A stretch of 64,000 nt of DNA, taken from contig CAWBZG010000005.1 in assembly GCA_963793245.1 (NCBI GenBank), forward strand, positions 806,001 to 870,000, given 5' to 3'. The position numbers and the translations under genes are program-made. Positions 8,330 to 16,725 of this stretch are shown piece after piece. This DNA comes from CAXBBB01 sp963793245. Lineage in GTDB: Bacteria > Bacteroidota > Rhodothermia > Rhodothermales > BA12. Numbering within the stretch: position 1 is the first letter of the stretch; each line of letters opens with the position of its first letter. The notes under the pieces were generated by a model. It searched no databases, was not told the DNA's origin, and saw only the letters and a list, made by a program, of their open reading frames with translations.

Positions 8330-8827
8330 CTACGCAGTTGCCGCCCCTAACGCTGCGACCGTAGAACGCGCTTCCGAAAGGTGGCGAGCCTGATGTGCCC
8401 ACGTGCCTTCGAGCCACGAGGCGACGCTTGCTCCGGTGTGCTCGCCCGATACGCCGTGATCGGCTAGGGAGATCAGACTGTCTTGCAGGCGCTCGAAGCG
8501 GTCGAGAATCTCGGCGGGATCGTGGTCGAACGTAGGCACGATGTGGAGGCCGTCGTCTTCCAGTCCCTGATCGCTGGCGTCGCGCTCGAAGAAACCGTCC
8601 AATCGGCCCAGCGACACGTCGTGCGGGTGGTTGCGGTCGGCGGCTTCGCGGAGTTGGGGAAGCAGCATGGCCGCCGTCACGTTGAGGTGCGCCAAGATCT
8701 GGAGCGCGCTCCACTGCGTCGGGTCGGTCTGCGCGTTAAGGACAGCACGCGAGTGAGCTTCCACCAATACACGGGCTTCGGCTTTATGCGATTCGAAGGC
8801 GGCGTGCCAGCGGTGTAGGTCGGACAT
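8330..8827 (-). CDS. DinB-like four-helix-bundle protein
   Basis: The 165-residue protein fits the DinB/YfiT-like superfamily in length and pattern: a conserved Trp-Ser/Leu-x-I-L-x-H-L segment (QWSALQILAHLN, residues about 38-49), a central helix, and a last helix with WAHQARHLSEA. The three histidines (about 47, 143, 147) sit where the family binds a divalent metal. Some relatives are thiol-dependent transferases or bacillithiol transferases, but the function cannot be fixed. It is convergent with mscS. Confidence 0.75.
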   Translation of the reverse strand: MSDLHRWHAAFESHKAEARVLVEAHSRAVLNAQTDPTQWSALQILAHLNVTAAMLLPQLREAADRNHPHDVSLGRLDGFFERDASDQGLEDDGLHIVPTFDHDPAEILDRFERLQDSLISLADHGVSGEHTGASVASWLEGTWAHQARHLSEARSTVAALGAATA

Positions 8828-8883
8828 GTCGGAGTGCGTTGGTGGTGCAGAGGGTTAAGCGAAATGGCAGCCCACTGAAAGCG

Positions 8884-10062
8884 CTATTCCGTCGTAAAAA
8901 CCAACACACCGTCGCTGATCAGAGTCGCAACCAGATCGGAAAGATCGGGAGACTCAAGGTGCGGGACCAGCGCGCGGGCATCCACGGTGGACGCGTCGGC
9001 GAGGAGGGGCGCGGCCCAGGCCATGTCCGCGTCGAGGTGGAAGGCTTCACCGGCGGCGAAAAGCGTCCGCGAACCGTCGGCGTGGTCGACGTACGCCATG
9101 CGAGCGCCGGGCGTGCGGGCGAGTCCGGCTCCGCTCTCTAGCTGCGCCTGGGCATCGTCGGCTTCGATCCAGTTGGACTCGTCGTCTTCGGTAAAGCGGC
9201 GACGCTCAGTCACCAGCCGTCCGAATGTCTCGGCGAGCGCGTCCTCATCGGTCAGCAGGGCGGTGAGCGTAGAGCGTACTTGGTCCAGCGCGTGCGCGTC
9301 GATCTGGCCGGGCGATGTCGTCGGGGCGAGCGGCGGATCGGTGTAGAACGCGTCGGCAGGCAACTCGACCAAGGCGCGTTCCAGCACGGCAGCCAGCAGA
9401 TCCTGATGCGACGGCGCGCGGAAGCCAACCGATAGCGTCAGGCAGTCCGTCACCGCCACGCCTTCGTGCGCCCAGCGCGGCGGCAGATAGAGCAGATCGC
9501 CCGGCTCGACTTGATACTCGGCGCCCCACTCAAACCCAGCGCTCGCGCCAGTGTCGATGACGGTCACGTCGAGGTCGTCGATCAGCACTTCGTCTTGGGC
9601 CGACAGCGGTGCCGCACCGACGCGCCACGTTCGCTCACCGATCCCCTGAATCAAGAACACGTCGTAGTTGTCGGTGTGCGCGCCGACGCCTCCGCCTGCC
9701 GGAGCGAACGAGGCCATCAGGTCGTCCATCCGCCACCGAGGAACGAAGGCGAACCGCTCCATCAGGCTAGCGGCTGCGGGCAGATGCTGGTCGATCTCTT
9801 GGACGAGCAGCGACCATTTCTCGTCCGGCTGCATCGCCGCTTTCAACTCGCGCCGCGTAAACGGCCCGTCGCTCAGTTGCCATTCGTAGTCGCCGCCGGT
9901 CTGCTGGATCAGCCGACTCATCGCGTCCGGACGTGTGGCGAGGTCGATCAGTCCGTCCGGCGTGACGGGTGGCTGAAAGTCGGCGAACGCGCCCTTGACG
10001 AAGAGCGGCTTTTGCTGCCAATAATCGCGCAGAAAGTCGGCGATGGAGAGGTCTCCAAACAT
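8884..10062 (-). CDS. roxA: RoxA/YcfD-like JmjC (cupin-4) ribosomal oxygenase
   Basis: The 392-residue protein has the bacterial ribosomal oxygenase pattern: an N-terminal FLRDYWQQKPLFVKGAF, then the JmjC core with GGGVGAHTDNYDVFLIQGIGERTWRVG and PPRWAHEGVA. The His-x-Asp and distal His are the Fe(II) triad. E. coli YcfD is a 2-oxoglutarate oxygenase that hydroxylates an arginine of ribosomal protein L16. The C-terminal winged-helix half (about 215-392) is present. Identity of the target in this organism is inferred from the family. Confidence 0.88.
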   Translation of the reverse strand: MFGDLSIADFLRDYWQQKPLFVKGAFADFQPPVTPDGLIDLATRPDAMSRLIQQTGGDYEWQLSDGPFTRRELKAAMQPDEKWSLLVQEIDQHLPAAASLMERFAFVPRWRMDDLMASFAPAGGGVGAHTDNYDVFLIQGIGERTWRVGAAPLSAQDEVLIDDLDVTVIDTGASAGFEWGAEYQVEPGDLLYLPPRWAHEGVAVTDCLTLSVGFRAPSHQDLLAAVLERALVELPADAFYTDPPLAPTTSPGQIDAHALDQVRSTLTALLTDEDALAETFGRLVTERRRFTEDDESNWIEADDAQAQLESGAGLARTPGARMAYVDHADGSRTLFAAGEAFHLDADMAWAAPLLADASTVDARALVPHLESPDLSDLVATLISDGVLVFTTE

Positions 10063-10075
10063 GGAAATCGGTGGT

Positions 10076-10270
10076 CTAGTCGAGGAGGGAGCGCAGGGCG
10101 AAGTAGAGCGGGATCAGCATCAGCAGCACGAACGCGACGGCGGCCCACGCGCTCACGCGGCGTTCCGGCACGAACTCGTAGCCGCAGAACGGGCATTCTT
10201 CGGCATCGAATGGCGCGTCGAGGGCGCACGACGGGCACTCTTTGGTTTCGGGGTCGGACAGGCGGGGCAT
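10076..10270 (-). CDS. Small zinc-ribbon membrane protein
   Basis: The 64-residue protein has a CPSCALDAPFDAEECPFCGYEF double CxxC zinc ribbon (residues about 12-33) followed by one transmembrane helix (about 41-60). It lies 13 bases upstream of the roxA homologue on the same strand. The ribbon would face the cytoplasm if the N-terminus is inside. No function is assigned. Confidence 0.75.
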   Translation of the reverse strand: MPRLSDPETKECPSCALDAPFDAEECPFCGYEFVPERRVSAWAAVAFVLLMLIPLYFALRSLLD

Positions 10271-10309
10271 CGGGCAGGGAGTTCAAGCAGTGCTTGTCTG
10301 TCGGCACAG

Positions 10310-10507
10310 TCAGGCCATATCGCCCAACTCGCGCAGGATGGCGTCTTGCTGCGGCTTGGGCAGTTCGAGCGGGTCGAACGATCCAGGCGCGGGCGGCGGC
10401 AAGCGGCGCGGCGGCGGGAATGGCGCTTTGGGCTTGATGACGCGGACGGCGAGAGCGAAGGCGCCCGTTGCGGCGGCGGTCAGGGCGAGGGTGCGGAAGG
10501 TGCTCAT
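10310..10507 (-). CDS. Small hypothetical membrane protein with Pro-rich segment
   Basis: A 65-residue product: an N-terminal hydrophobic Ala-rich helix (about 5-22), a proline-rich stretch (KAPFPPPRRLPPPAPG) and a short C-terminal helix. It sits four bases after the stop of the MBL hydrolase gene in the same direction, which supports it being a real small gene. The family is not recognised. Confidence 0.55.
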   Translation of the reverse strand: MSTFRTLALTAAATGAFALAVRVIKPKAPFPPPRRLPPPAPGSFDPLELPKPQQDAILRELGDMA

Positions 10508-10511
10508 GGCG

Positions 10512-11144
10512 TCAGGTCAAAAAGGGGTTATGGGTAGCTTCCTCTCCAATCGTCGTCGGCGGGCCGTGGCCGGGGAAGACGCGCGTCTCGGGCGGAAGGG
10601 AGAGCAGTTGGGTGTGGATCGACCGCATCAGCGTGGGCAGATCGCCCAGCGGCAGATCGGTGCGACCGATGGAGCGGCGAAAGAGCGCGTCGCCACCAAA
10701 AACGGTAGCAGCGTCAGCGTCATAGAACGCGAGCGATCCGGGCGAGTGTCCCGGCACGCCAAGCACCTGCCACGTGCGGTCGCCGAACGCGACGGTGTCC
10801 CCTGCGTGCATCGGCGTCGTGGTCGTCGGCGTCTGGAAATCGGGCACTCCGAACATGGCCGCCTGCTCAGACGAGCGCGTCAGCAACGGCGTTTCGGCGG
10901 GGTCCATGTGCCACGTCAACCCCAACCGCTCGGACAGCGCGTGCGCACCCAGGATGTGGTCGATGTGCGCGTGCGTCAGCAGCAGATGCGTCGGCGTGGC
11001 GCCGCTCTTCTCGATGGCGCGAACCAGCTGGTCGACCTCTTGGGGCGTGTGCGGCGACGCGTCGATCAATGCGGCTTCGCCCTGACTCACGACCAGGTAC
11101 GACGTGGTGGCGAACGGGTTGAACGTAAACGACTGGATCGTCAT
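10512..11144 (-). CDS. MBL-fold metallo-hydrolase (glyoxalase II-like)
   Basis: The ATG at 11144 gives 210 residues starting MTIQSFTFNPFATTSYLV; a longer in-frame start at 11258 adds Arg-rich sequence with no homology pattern and is rejected. Metal motifs are complete: THAHIDH, GVPGHSPGS, FGGDALF, and FPGHGP. This is the glyoxalase II/hydroxyacylglutathione hydrolase-like branch, acting on thioesters, though some relatives act on persulfides or lactones. It precedes the two small membrane-protein genes and roxA on the same strand, so it may head a four-gene unit. Confidence 0.88.
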   Translation of the reverse strand: MTIQSFTFNPFATTSYLVVSQGEAALIDASPHTPQEVDQLVRAIEKSGATPTHLLLTHAHIDHILGAHALSERLGLTWHMDPAETPLLTRSSEQAAMFGVPDFQTPTTTTPMHAGDTVAFGDRTWQVLGVPGHSPGSLAFYDADAATVFGGDALFRRSIGRTDLPLGDLPTLMRSIHTQLLSLPPETRVFPGHGPPTTIGEEATHNPFLT

Positions 11145-11218
11145 CGGCAGCGGGCGGGTGAAGCCAGCTAACGCCCAACGCGCGCGTGGGATGCACGCCG
11201 CACGAGCGGAACGACGCG

Positions 11219-11861
11219 CTACTCGCCCAGAAAAACCGGCTTGGACGGCGCGCGGCACGTCTTGCTCTCACTGTCAGCGCCCACCGCGTCGGGACGCAGC
11301 CCCTCGCCGTACTTCCAGCGAATGCGCTCTGCTTCGTGGCGGACGTTTTTGGAACACATGCGATAGCCCGCATCGCCGACGATGAGCGTGGCTTTGGAGT
11401 CGAGACCTTCGATCCTGAAATCCGATGTCCACAGGTTGTGGTCTCGACGCGACGTGCGGGCGTTTTCGGTAAAGATGCCGCCGCTGCCTCTCATCCGCGA
11501 TCACGTGCGCCCACCTCACCCATGTACGGATGTGCTCTTCGTGAAGCGCCCGAGCCTGCGCGCTGTCGGTCAACCATTCGATGTTGACGCCCGCCACTCG
11601 CCCGTTCCACAGCGCGACCTGCCGGTAGCCGAGCAGAATAGATTCGCCTTCGATCTGCCCCATGATGATGTAGCTCCATACGTCAGCGCCCCTGCTATCC
11701 GGAGCACGTTCGTCCGGCTCGCCGAGATAGGCGTGGACGACTGAGTCGGGCTGCCCGATCCAGCCTTCGATGGCGCGCAGTCGGTCGAAGCTTGGCGAGT
11801 CGACGTTCTGAGCGTGAGCGACTGGAATCACGAGGAAGAGCAGGAGGAGGATGCGCATCAT
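11219..11861 (-). pseudogene. Exported hypothetical protein, one apparent +1 frameshift
   Basis: The frame from 11861 begins with a clear signal peptide (MMRILLLLFLVIPVAHAQ) and a domain with IEGWIGQPDSVVHAYLGEP and IMGQIEGESILLGYRQVALWNGRV. Near 11490 the meaningful frame moves to one ending FLGE at 11219, with TLIVGDAGYRMC. The span is 643 bases (1 mod 3), fitting one extra base. The joined product would be about 213 residues, secreted or periplasmic. The family is not recognised; the GQP-SVVHAYLGEPDE start resembles small outer-membrane assembly-type folds only loosely. Confidence 0.55.
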
Positions 11862-12011
11862 CTCGGAGTGTGTATGTGCTAATAGGATACAAGATGGCGG
11901 CCCACGTTGCTAATCGGAAGTCCACATCGGTGCGCAAACCAGAGCGCGCGGCCCTACTGGGCCTACCCAACATCCTTTGCAGAGCTTTGACGGTAAAGCG
12001 ACAGGCAGTCT

Positions 12012-12030
12012 ATTTAGATTCAGTCTATAT
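12012..12030. promoter_or_regulatory. Short imperfect palindrome upstream of FecA-like receptor
   Basis: ATTTAGA-TTCAG-TCTATAT is a near-perfect inverted repeat lying 17-35 bases before the receptor start, in the only AT-rich patch of this region. It has the size of a dimeric repressor operator. It does not match the classical Fur box closely, so an iron-responsive role is a guess. Confidence 0.25.
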
Positions 12031-12046
12031 CACATACCACCACGTC

Positions 12047-14485
12047 ATGATTCGTCTCTTTCTGCTCCTCGCTCTCACTGTTGCCCCGGCGGACGCACAG
12101 CCCTTCCGATTGCTCACAGGAACGGTGACAGAAGCCTCATCCGGGGCAGCCGTAATTGGAGCGCACGTCTCGTCCGGAAACGCGGGGGCGGTCACCGATG
12201 GACGCGGGCGCTATGAGTTGCGATTGACCCAAGAGCAGGCCAGCGAGTTGGTCGTGCGCGCATTGGGCTTCGAGACCGCGCGCCTGCCCTTCTACTTAGA
12301 GTCCGACACGCTCCGCGTCGACGTGCGGCTCCGCGCGGCGATCTACGAAATGGGCGAGGTCGTCGTCGAGCACGCCACACTCTCCGGTAGCGATGCCCTG
12401 AGCTTGCCCGGAGCCATTCACGTCGTCGGTCCGCGCGAGTTGGGACGATTCGCCAGCGCAGACGTGCACCACGTGCTGCGCCGCGTCCCGGGCGTCTACG
12501 TGTCGGAAGAAGATGGCTACGGCCTGCGCCCCAACATCGGACTGCGTGGAAGCGGAAGCGAGCGGTCCGAGAAGATCACGGTTTTGGAAGACGGCGTCCC
12601 CATCGCCCCGGCTCCGTACAGCGCGCCTGCCGCGTACTACTTCCCCACGGTCGCGCGGATGGCGGGCCTCGAAGTGCAGACCGGCGCCAGCCAGATCCGC
12701 ACCGGACCGATCACGACGAGCGGCGCACTCAACCTGATCTCGCAGCCGATTCCGGACGGTCCGAACGCCGTCAGCGGCTTGGCCGACGCGCGCACGCTTT
12801 CGCACGGCGGGCGCTTGATCCATGCGTATGCGGGCCGCAGATGGACGCACGGCGGAGTCGTCGTCCAGGCGCTGCGCAACCAGAGCGATGGCTTCAAGGC
12901 GCTCGACACCGGATCCGAAACGGGCTTCGGCAAAACCGACCTGATGGGCAAAGCCGAACTCCACACCGACGCGTCGGCGTCGGTTCAGCATCGACTGAGT
13001 GTCAAACTGAGCCTGACCGACGAACTCAGCGACGAAACCTACCTGGGCCTTAACGCACCTGACTTCGCCGCTACGCCCTTCCGCCGCTATGCCGGATCCC
13101 AGGTCGACGAAATGGATGCCGAGCAGCGCCAGGTCGTCGTTCGCTACACCGTCGAGCCGTCGGACCGCGTGAGCGCGCAGGTGACAGGCTACGCGACAGC
13201 GTTCGAGCGCAACTGGTACAAGCTGGATAAGGTGAACGCGGGCGGAGGGTCGGCCAGCATCTCCAGCATCCTATCGGCTCCGTCGCGCTATGCGGACGAA
13301 ACGGCCATCCTCTCGGGCGCGGCCAGCGGCGACGATGCGCTCCTCGTCAAGGCTAACAATCGGGCCTACCGCGCCGAAGGCGTTCAGGCGAGCGTCCGCA
13401 CCCAACTCGAGACGGGCCGCGTGGAGCACGAAATCGAGATCGGCGCGCGGCTCCATCGCGACCAGATGGACCGCTTTCAGTGGGTCGACGGCTACCGAAT
13501 GGACGCAGGCGACATGACGCGCACCAGCAGGGGCACTCCCGGATCGGACAGCAACCGCCTCGAATCGGCAGACGCCGTTAGCGGTCACGTTCAGGTGCGC
13601 AGCCAGATCGGACGCGTCACGCTGCTACCGGGCGTCCGCCACGAGAACGTAATCCTACGCCGCAACGACTGGGGTACGTCCGACCCTGAACGGACAGGAG
13701 CCAACCTCACAACCCGCCGCAACCACGTCTCCGCCTGGATTCCCGGCGTCGGCGTCGATGTCGAAATCGAGCCGGGCGTGCACGCTTTTGGTGGCGTCCA
13801 CCGCGGCTTTGCGCCTCCCGGATCGCAAGAGGGCGCACAGCCCGAGCAAAGCGTGGCCTATGAGTTGGGTGCACGCGCGCAGCGTCGCCAGGTGCAAGCG
13901 TCGATCACCGGGTTCTGGAGCGACTATGCCAACCTGCTCGGATCCGACCTGGCGGCAGCGGGCGGCGGCGGCACGACCGAGCGCTTCAACGGCGGCGAAG
14001 CCACCACGTACGGAATCGAAGCCGCAGCCGACACGGACGCTGGAATGCTGTTCGGCCTGCACACGTTGCGCCTGCCGCTGCGCGTAGCCTACACCTACAC
14101 GTCGAGCCGCTTTGACCACGCGTTCGAGAGCGCGTTCGGCCCGTGGGGAACGGTCGCCGAGGGCGACGAACTGCCCTACCAGCCGCGACACCAGGGATAC
14201 GCCGAAGTCGGCATGGTCAAAGGACGAGCCGAAGCATTCGCAGCCCTGTCCTTTGTGGGTCGGATGCGCACGCAGGCTGGACAGGGAGCCTTCGAGTCGG
14301 ACCGCACGATCGACGCCCATGCAACACTCGATCTTCGGGCTGCTTACCGAATCGACGGGGGCGTTCAGCTGTACGCCACACTCCGCAACGCCACCGACCA
14401 CGTGTACGCGGTCGCCAACCGTCCGGCGGGGCTGCGTCCTGGTCTGCCGCGTACGTTTGCCGTCGGCGCGAGCGTCGCGTTCTGA
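12047..14485 (+). CDS. FecA-like TonB-dependent outer-membrane receptor
   Basis: The ATG at 12047 starts an 812-residue protein with a signal peptide (MIRLFLLLALTVAPADAQ); the longer in-frame start at 11792 adds non-exported sequence. Domains: carboxypeptidase-regulatory-like domain (about 22-105, LTGTVTEASSGAAVIGAHV), plug (about 115-235, with VLRRVPGVYVSEEDGYGLRPNIGLRGSG), then a beta-barrel to the C-terminal Phe. The barrel motif NWYKLDKV is typical of ferric-citrate-type receptors. It probably takes up an iron chelate with TonB-ExbBD energy. No fecIR-like regulators are nearby. Confidence 0.9.
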   Translation: MIRLFLLLALTVAPADAQPFRLLTGTVTEASSGAAVIGAHVSSGNAGAVTDGRGRYELRLTQEQASELVVRALGFETARLPFYLESDTLRVDVRLRAAIYEMGEVVVEHATLSGSDALSLPGAIHVVGPRELGRFASADVHHVLRRVPGVYVSEEDGYGLRPNIGLRGSGSERSEKITVLEDGVPIAPAPYSAPAAYYFPTVARMAGLEVQTGASQIRTGPITTSGALNLISQPIPDGPNAVSGLADARTLSHGGRLIHAYAGRRWTHGGVVVQALRNQSDGFKALDTGSETGFGKTDLMGKAELHTDASASVQHRLSVKLSLTDELSDETYLGLNAPDFAATPFRRYAGSQVDEMDAEQRQVVVRYTVEPSDRVSAQVTGYATAFERNWYKLDKVNAGGGSASISSILSAPSRYADETAILSGAASGDDALLVKANNRAYRAEGVQASVRTQLETGRVEHEIEIGARLHRDQMDRFQWVDGYRMDAGDMTRTSRGTPGSDSNRLESADAVSGHVQVRSQIGRVTLLPGVRHENVILRRNDWGTSDPERTGANLTTRRNHVSAWIPGVGVDVEIEPGVHAFGGVHRGFAPPGSQEGAQPEQSVAYELGARAQRRQVQASITGFWSDYANLLGSDLAAAGGGGTTERFNGGEATTYGIEAAADTDAGMLFGLHTLRLPLRVAYTYTSSRFDHAFESAFGPWGTVAEGDELPYQPRHQGYAEVGMVKGRAEAFAALSFVGRMRTQAGQGAFESDRTIDAHATLDLRAAYRIDGGVQLYATLRNATDHVYAVANRPAGLRPGLPRTFAVGASVAF

Positions 14486-14530
14486 CGCGCAGGCGGAGGG
14501 AGACGCGATTAGAGCGAAGCGGAATTCTCA

Positions 14531-14628
14531 CGCGTTCTGACTTTCGCTAGCGCTCCTCTCTCCGCCGCTATCAAACTCCTCCACCGACACATCGTCCGCG
14601 TGCTGGTTGGCCAGGTTCGTGGACTGGA
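14531..14628 (+). repeat. Direct repeat copy A: fossil of the lptF/G start region
   Basis: This non-coding stretch aligns with 15228-15321 (copy B) at roughly 80% identity with a 3-base gap, including a run where 23 of 24 bases agree (around CTCCACCGACACATCGTCCG). Read in frame it encodes AIKLLHRHIVR, the N-terminus of the lptF/G permease. It is a detached duplicate of the permease start, separated from the real gene by the TA pair. Confidence 0.8.
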
Positions 14629-14679
14629 TCGAAGCGCACAGCCGCGTGTTTGCGCTTGGCATCAACCTATCGGCCTCTC

Positions 14680-14898
14680 ATGGAAACGCGCTCTGTCTGG
14701 CACTCCGACCCTGAAATCCTCAGCGGCACGCCCGTCTTTGTCGGTACCCGAGTGCCGGTGCATAATCTGATCGATCATCTGGCGGCGGGCGTCTCGCTCG
14801 GCGACTTCCTGAACGATTTCCCCTCGGTCTCTCGCGAGCAAGCTGCGGCGTTTCTGAATCAGTCTGAGCAAGCGCTGTTGAGACGAGAGGCGGCGTGA
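14680..14898 (+). CDS. DUF433 antitoxin
   Basis: The ATG at 14680 gives 72 residues (a TTG at 14650 is in frame but less likely). The sequence WHSDPEILSGTPVFVGTRVPVHNLIDHLAAG followed by FLNDFPSVSREQAAAFLN is the DUF433 signature: a small winged-helix-type protein usually encoded with a DUF5615 PIN-like toxin. Its stop overlaps the GTG of the next gene (GTGA), so the pair is translationally coupled. The pair lies between two copies of the lptF/G start region. Confidence 0.88.
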   Translation: METRSVWHSDPEILSGTPVFVGTRVPVHNLIDHLAAGVSLGDFLNDFPSVSREQAAAFLNQSEQALLRREAA

Positions 14899-15227
14899 CT
14901 GCGCTCTTTCGCATTTTGCTGGACGAGGGCGTACCGGAGAGTCTGCGACACCGATTCTCCTCTGAATTCGCAGTCGAGACGGTGCGGTTTCGTGGATGGT
15001 CTGGCAAACGAAACGGCGATTTGATCAGTGCAGCCGAGCCGCACTTCGACGTTCTGATCACAGTCGACAAGAAGATGCGGTACCAGCAGAACGTCAGCGT
15101 GCGTGACCTGCGCGTCGTCGTTTTAGATGCGAAAGGGACGACGGTCGATGATCTGACCCCTCTTCTCCCGAATGCAGAGCAATCCATTCGCACCGCAGAA
15201 CCCGGACAGGTGATCGTGGTCCGGTAG
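14895..15227 (+). CDS. DUF5615 PIN-like toxin
   Basis: A 110-residue protein starting at GTG 14895. It has the DUF5615 layout: ILLDEGVPESLRHRF near the N-terminus (first acidic residues of the PIN-like active site), a central FDVLITVDKKM where the family has D-x-D/K, and a C-terminal strand ending VIVVR. Partners of DUF433 are predicted RNases of type II TA systems. Repeat copy B begins at the base after its stop codon (15225-15227), so no native flank separates the module from the permease start. Confidence 0.85.
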   Translation: MTALFRILLDEGVPESLRHRFSSEFAVETVRFRGWSGKRNGDLISAAEPHFDVLITVDKKMRYQQNVSVRDLRVVVLDAKGTTVDDLTPLLPNAEQSIRTAEPGQVIVVR

Positions 15228-15321
15228 CGCGTTCTACCTTTCCGCAGCGCACTGCCTCTCGCCATCAAACTGCTCCACCGACACATCGTCCGCATGCTGC
15301 CCGGCCCGTTCGTGGGCTGGC
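15228..15321 (+). repeat. Direct repeat copy B: lptF/G translation start region
   Basis: This is the functional copy of the repeat also found at 14531-14628. It begins directly after the toxin stop codon and runs into the permease coding region. It contains the codons for AIKLLHRHIVRMLPGPF, upstream of and across the first ATG at 15294. Confidence 0.8.
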
Positions 15322-16712
15322 TGGCGACGCTGATCCTGCTGCTGCTGCTCCAGTTTCTGATCCGGTATCAGAAGGAACTGGTCGGCAAGGGGATTCCGCT
15401 GATGGCGATTGCCGAGTTGATCGCATACAACCTGAGCTACATGGTCACGCTCGCCGTGCCGATGTCGATGCTCATCGCGGTGTTGACGGCGTTCGGGCGC
15501 ATAGCCGACAGCCGAGCCTACGATGCGGCGCGGAGTGCGGGCGTGTCGCTGCCGCAACTGGCGTGGCCGGTTCTGGTCGTGGCCGGGCTGGTGTCGCTGG
15601 GGATGCTGCACGTCAACAACGTGATCTTGCCCGAAGCCAACTTCCGCGCGCGGAGCCTGTGGCAGGACATCCGGCGCAGCAGTCCGGGGTTCGCACTCGC
15701 GCCGGGCGTGTTCTACGAAGAACTGAACGGGTACGCCATTCTGGTCGACGCTATCCCGACGCCGGGCAGACTCGCCGGAGTGACCGTCTTCGACTACTCG
15801 GAGGGAGCCGACAAGCGGCGCGTCATCCGAGCCGAGCGCGGACGGCTGGAATCGCAGCCCGGCGACAGAGTCGATCTCATACTTGAACGTGGTTCGGCCA
15901 GTCGGCTGATGCGGCTCGACGAGTACGCCGTCGAGCGTGACGAGCAGATCGCGTTTGGCGAACTGCGCATCCGGCTGGATCTGGGCGACTTCGGATTCGA
16001 GCGATCCGAAGGCTCGGACTATCGCACCGACCGCACGACGCCCACGCGCGGCCTGATCGCCCTGGTCGACAGCCTCGACCGCGATGCCGACGAACGCGAG
16101 CGCGTCATCGTTCAGGAGACCGACTCGCTGCTGCGCCTGCTACTCGACCCCCAACTGGCAGACACGCAAGGCGACGCTGGCCCGCTACCGACGCCGATAC
16201 TCTCGCCCATCACCGCAGATGGTCCCCCTACACCTACCGACCCGTTCGCCGGACTGACGCAGGTGGACCGCCGCCGCGTCGCGGACCAAGCGGCGGGTGC
16301 TGTGCGCGATCTGATGCGGCAAGTCGAGGGGCGACGCAACAGCCTCAACTATACGCGTGATCGCGCCGACCGGAGTAGGGTCGAGATTTATAAGAAGTAC
16401 GCCGTCGCGCTGGCGTGCTTGATCTTCGCGCTGATTGCTGCGCCACTGGCGCTCATCTTCCGCAGGGGCGGGCTGGCGGCAACGGGTGGCGTCGCACTGG
16501 CGGTCTTCCTGTTCTACTGGATCTTGCTTACGCAAGGCGAGAAGTTTGCGGACCGTGGCCTGATCGCACCGTGGATCGGCATGTGGGCGGCTAACGGATT
16601 CCTGGGCGGGCTAGGCCTGTGGCTGATGCTGTCGAGTCGGGGATTGCCGCGCTGGCTGCGCTTGCCCGAGCGCGTGCGTCTGGCGTGGCGCCGTCCCAAG
16701 TTGGAAGAATAG
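15294..16712 (+). CDS. LptF/LptG-family lipopolysaccharide export permease
   Basis: 472 residues from the ATG at 15294. Three N-terminal membrane helices (about 5-22, 45-70, 90-110), a large periplasmic beta-jellyroll region (about 120-340) with FYEELNGYAILVD, and three C-terminal helices fit the YjgP/YjgQ (LptF/G) family of the LptB2FG transporter that extracts LPS from the inner membrane. Homologues start with a helix like LLHRHIVRML, and this is encoded in frame just upstream (15261-15293), so a non-ATG start (CTG 15252 or 15270) is likely and the ATG may truncate the protein. Which of LptF or LptG it is cannot be decided. Confidence 0.88.
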   Translation: MLPGPFVGWLATLILLLLLQFLIRYQKELVGKGIPLMAIAELIAYNLSYMVTLAVPMSMLIAVLTAFGRIADSRAYDAARSAGVSLPQLAWPVLVVAGLVSLGMLHVNNVILPEANFRARSLWQDIRRSSPGFALAPGVFYEELNGYAILVDAIPTPGRLAGVTVFDYSEGADKRRVIRAERGRLESQPGDRVDLILERGSASRLMRLDEYAVERDEQIAFGELRIRLDLGDFGFERSEGSDYRTDRTTPTRGLIALVDSLDRDADERERVIVQETDSLLRLLLDPQLADTQGDAGPLPTPILSPITADGPPTPTDPFAGLTQVDRRRVADQAAGAVRDLMRQVEGRRNSLNYTRDRADRSRVEIYKKYAVALACLIFALIAAPLALIFRRGGLAATGGVALAVFLFYWILLTQGEKFADRGLIAPWIGMWAANGFLGGLGLWLMLSSRGLPRWLRLPERVRLAWRRPKLEE

Positions 16713-16725
16713 AGGTGCTGTTCGC

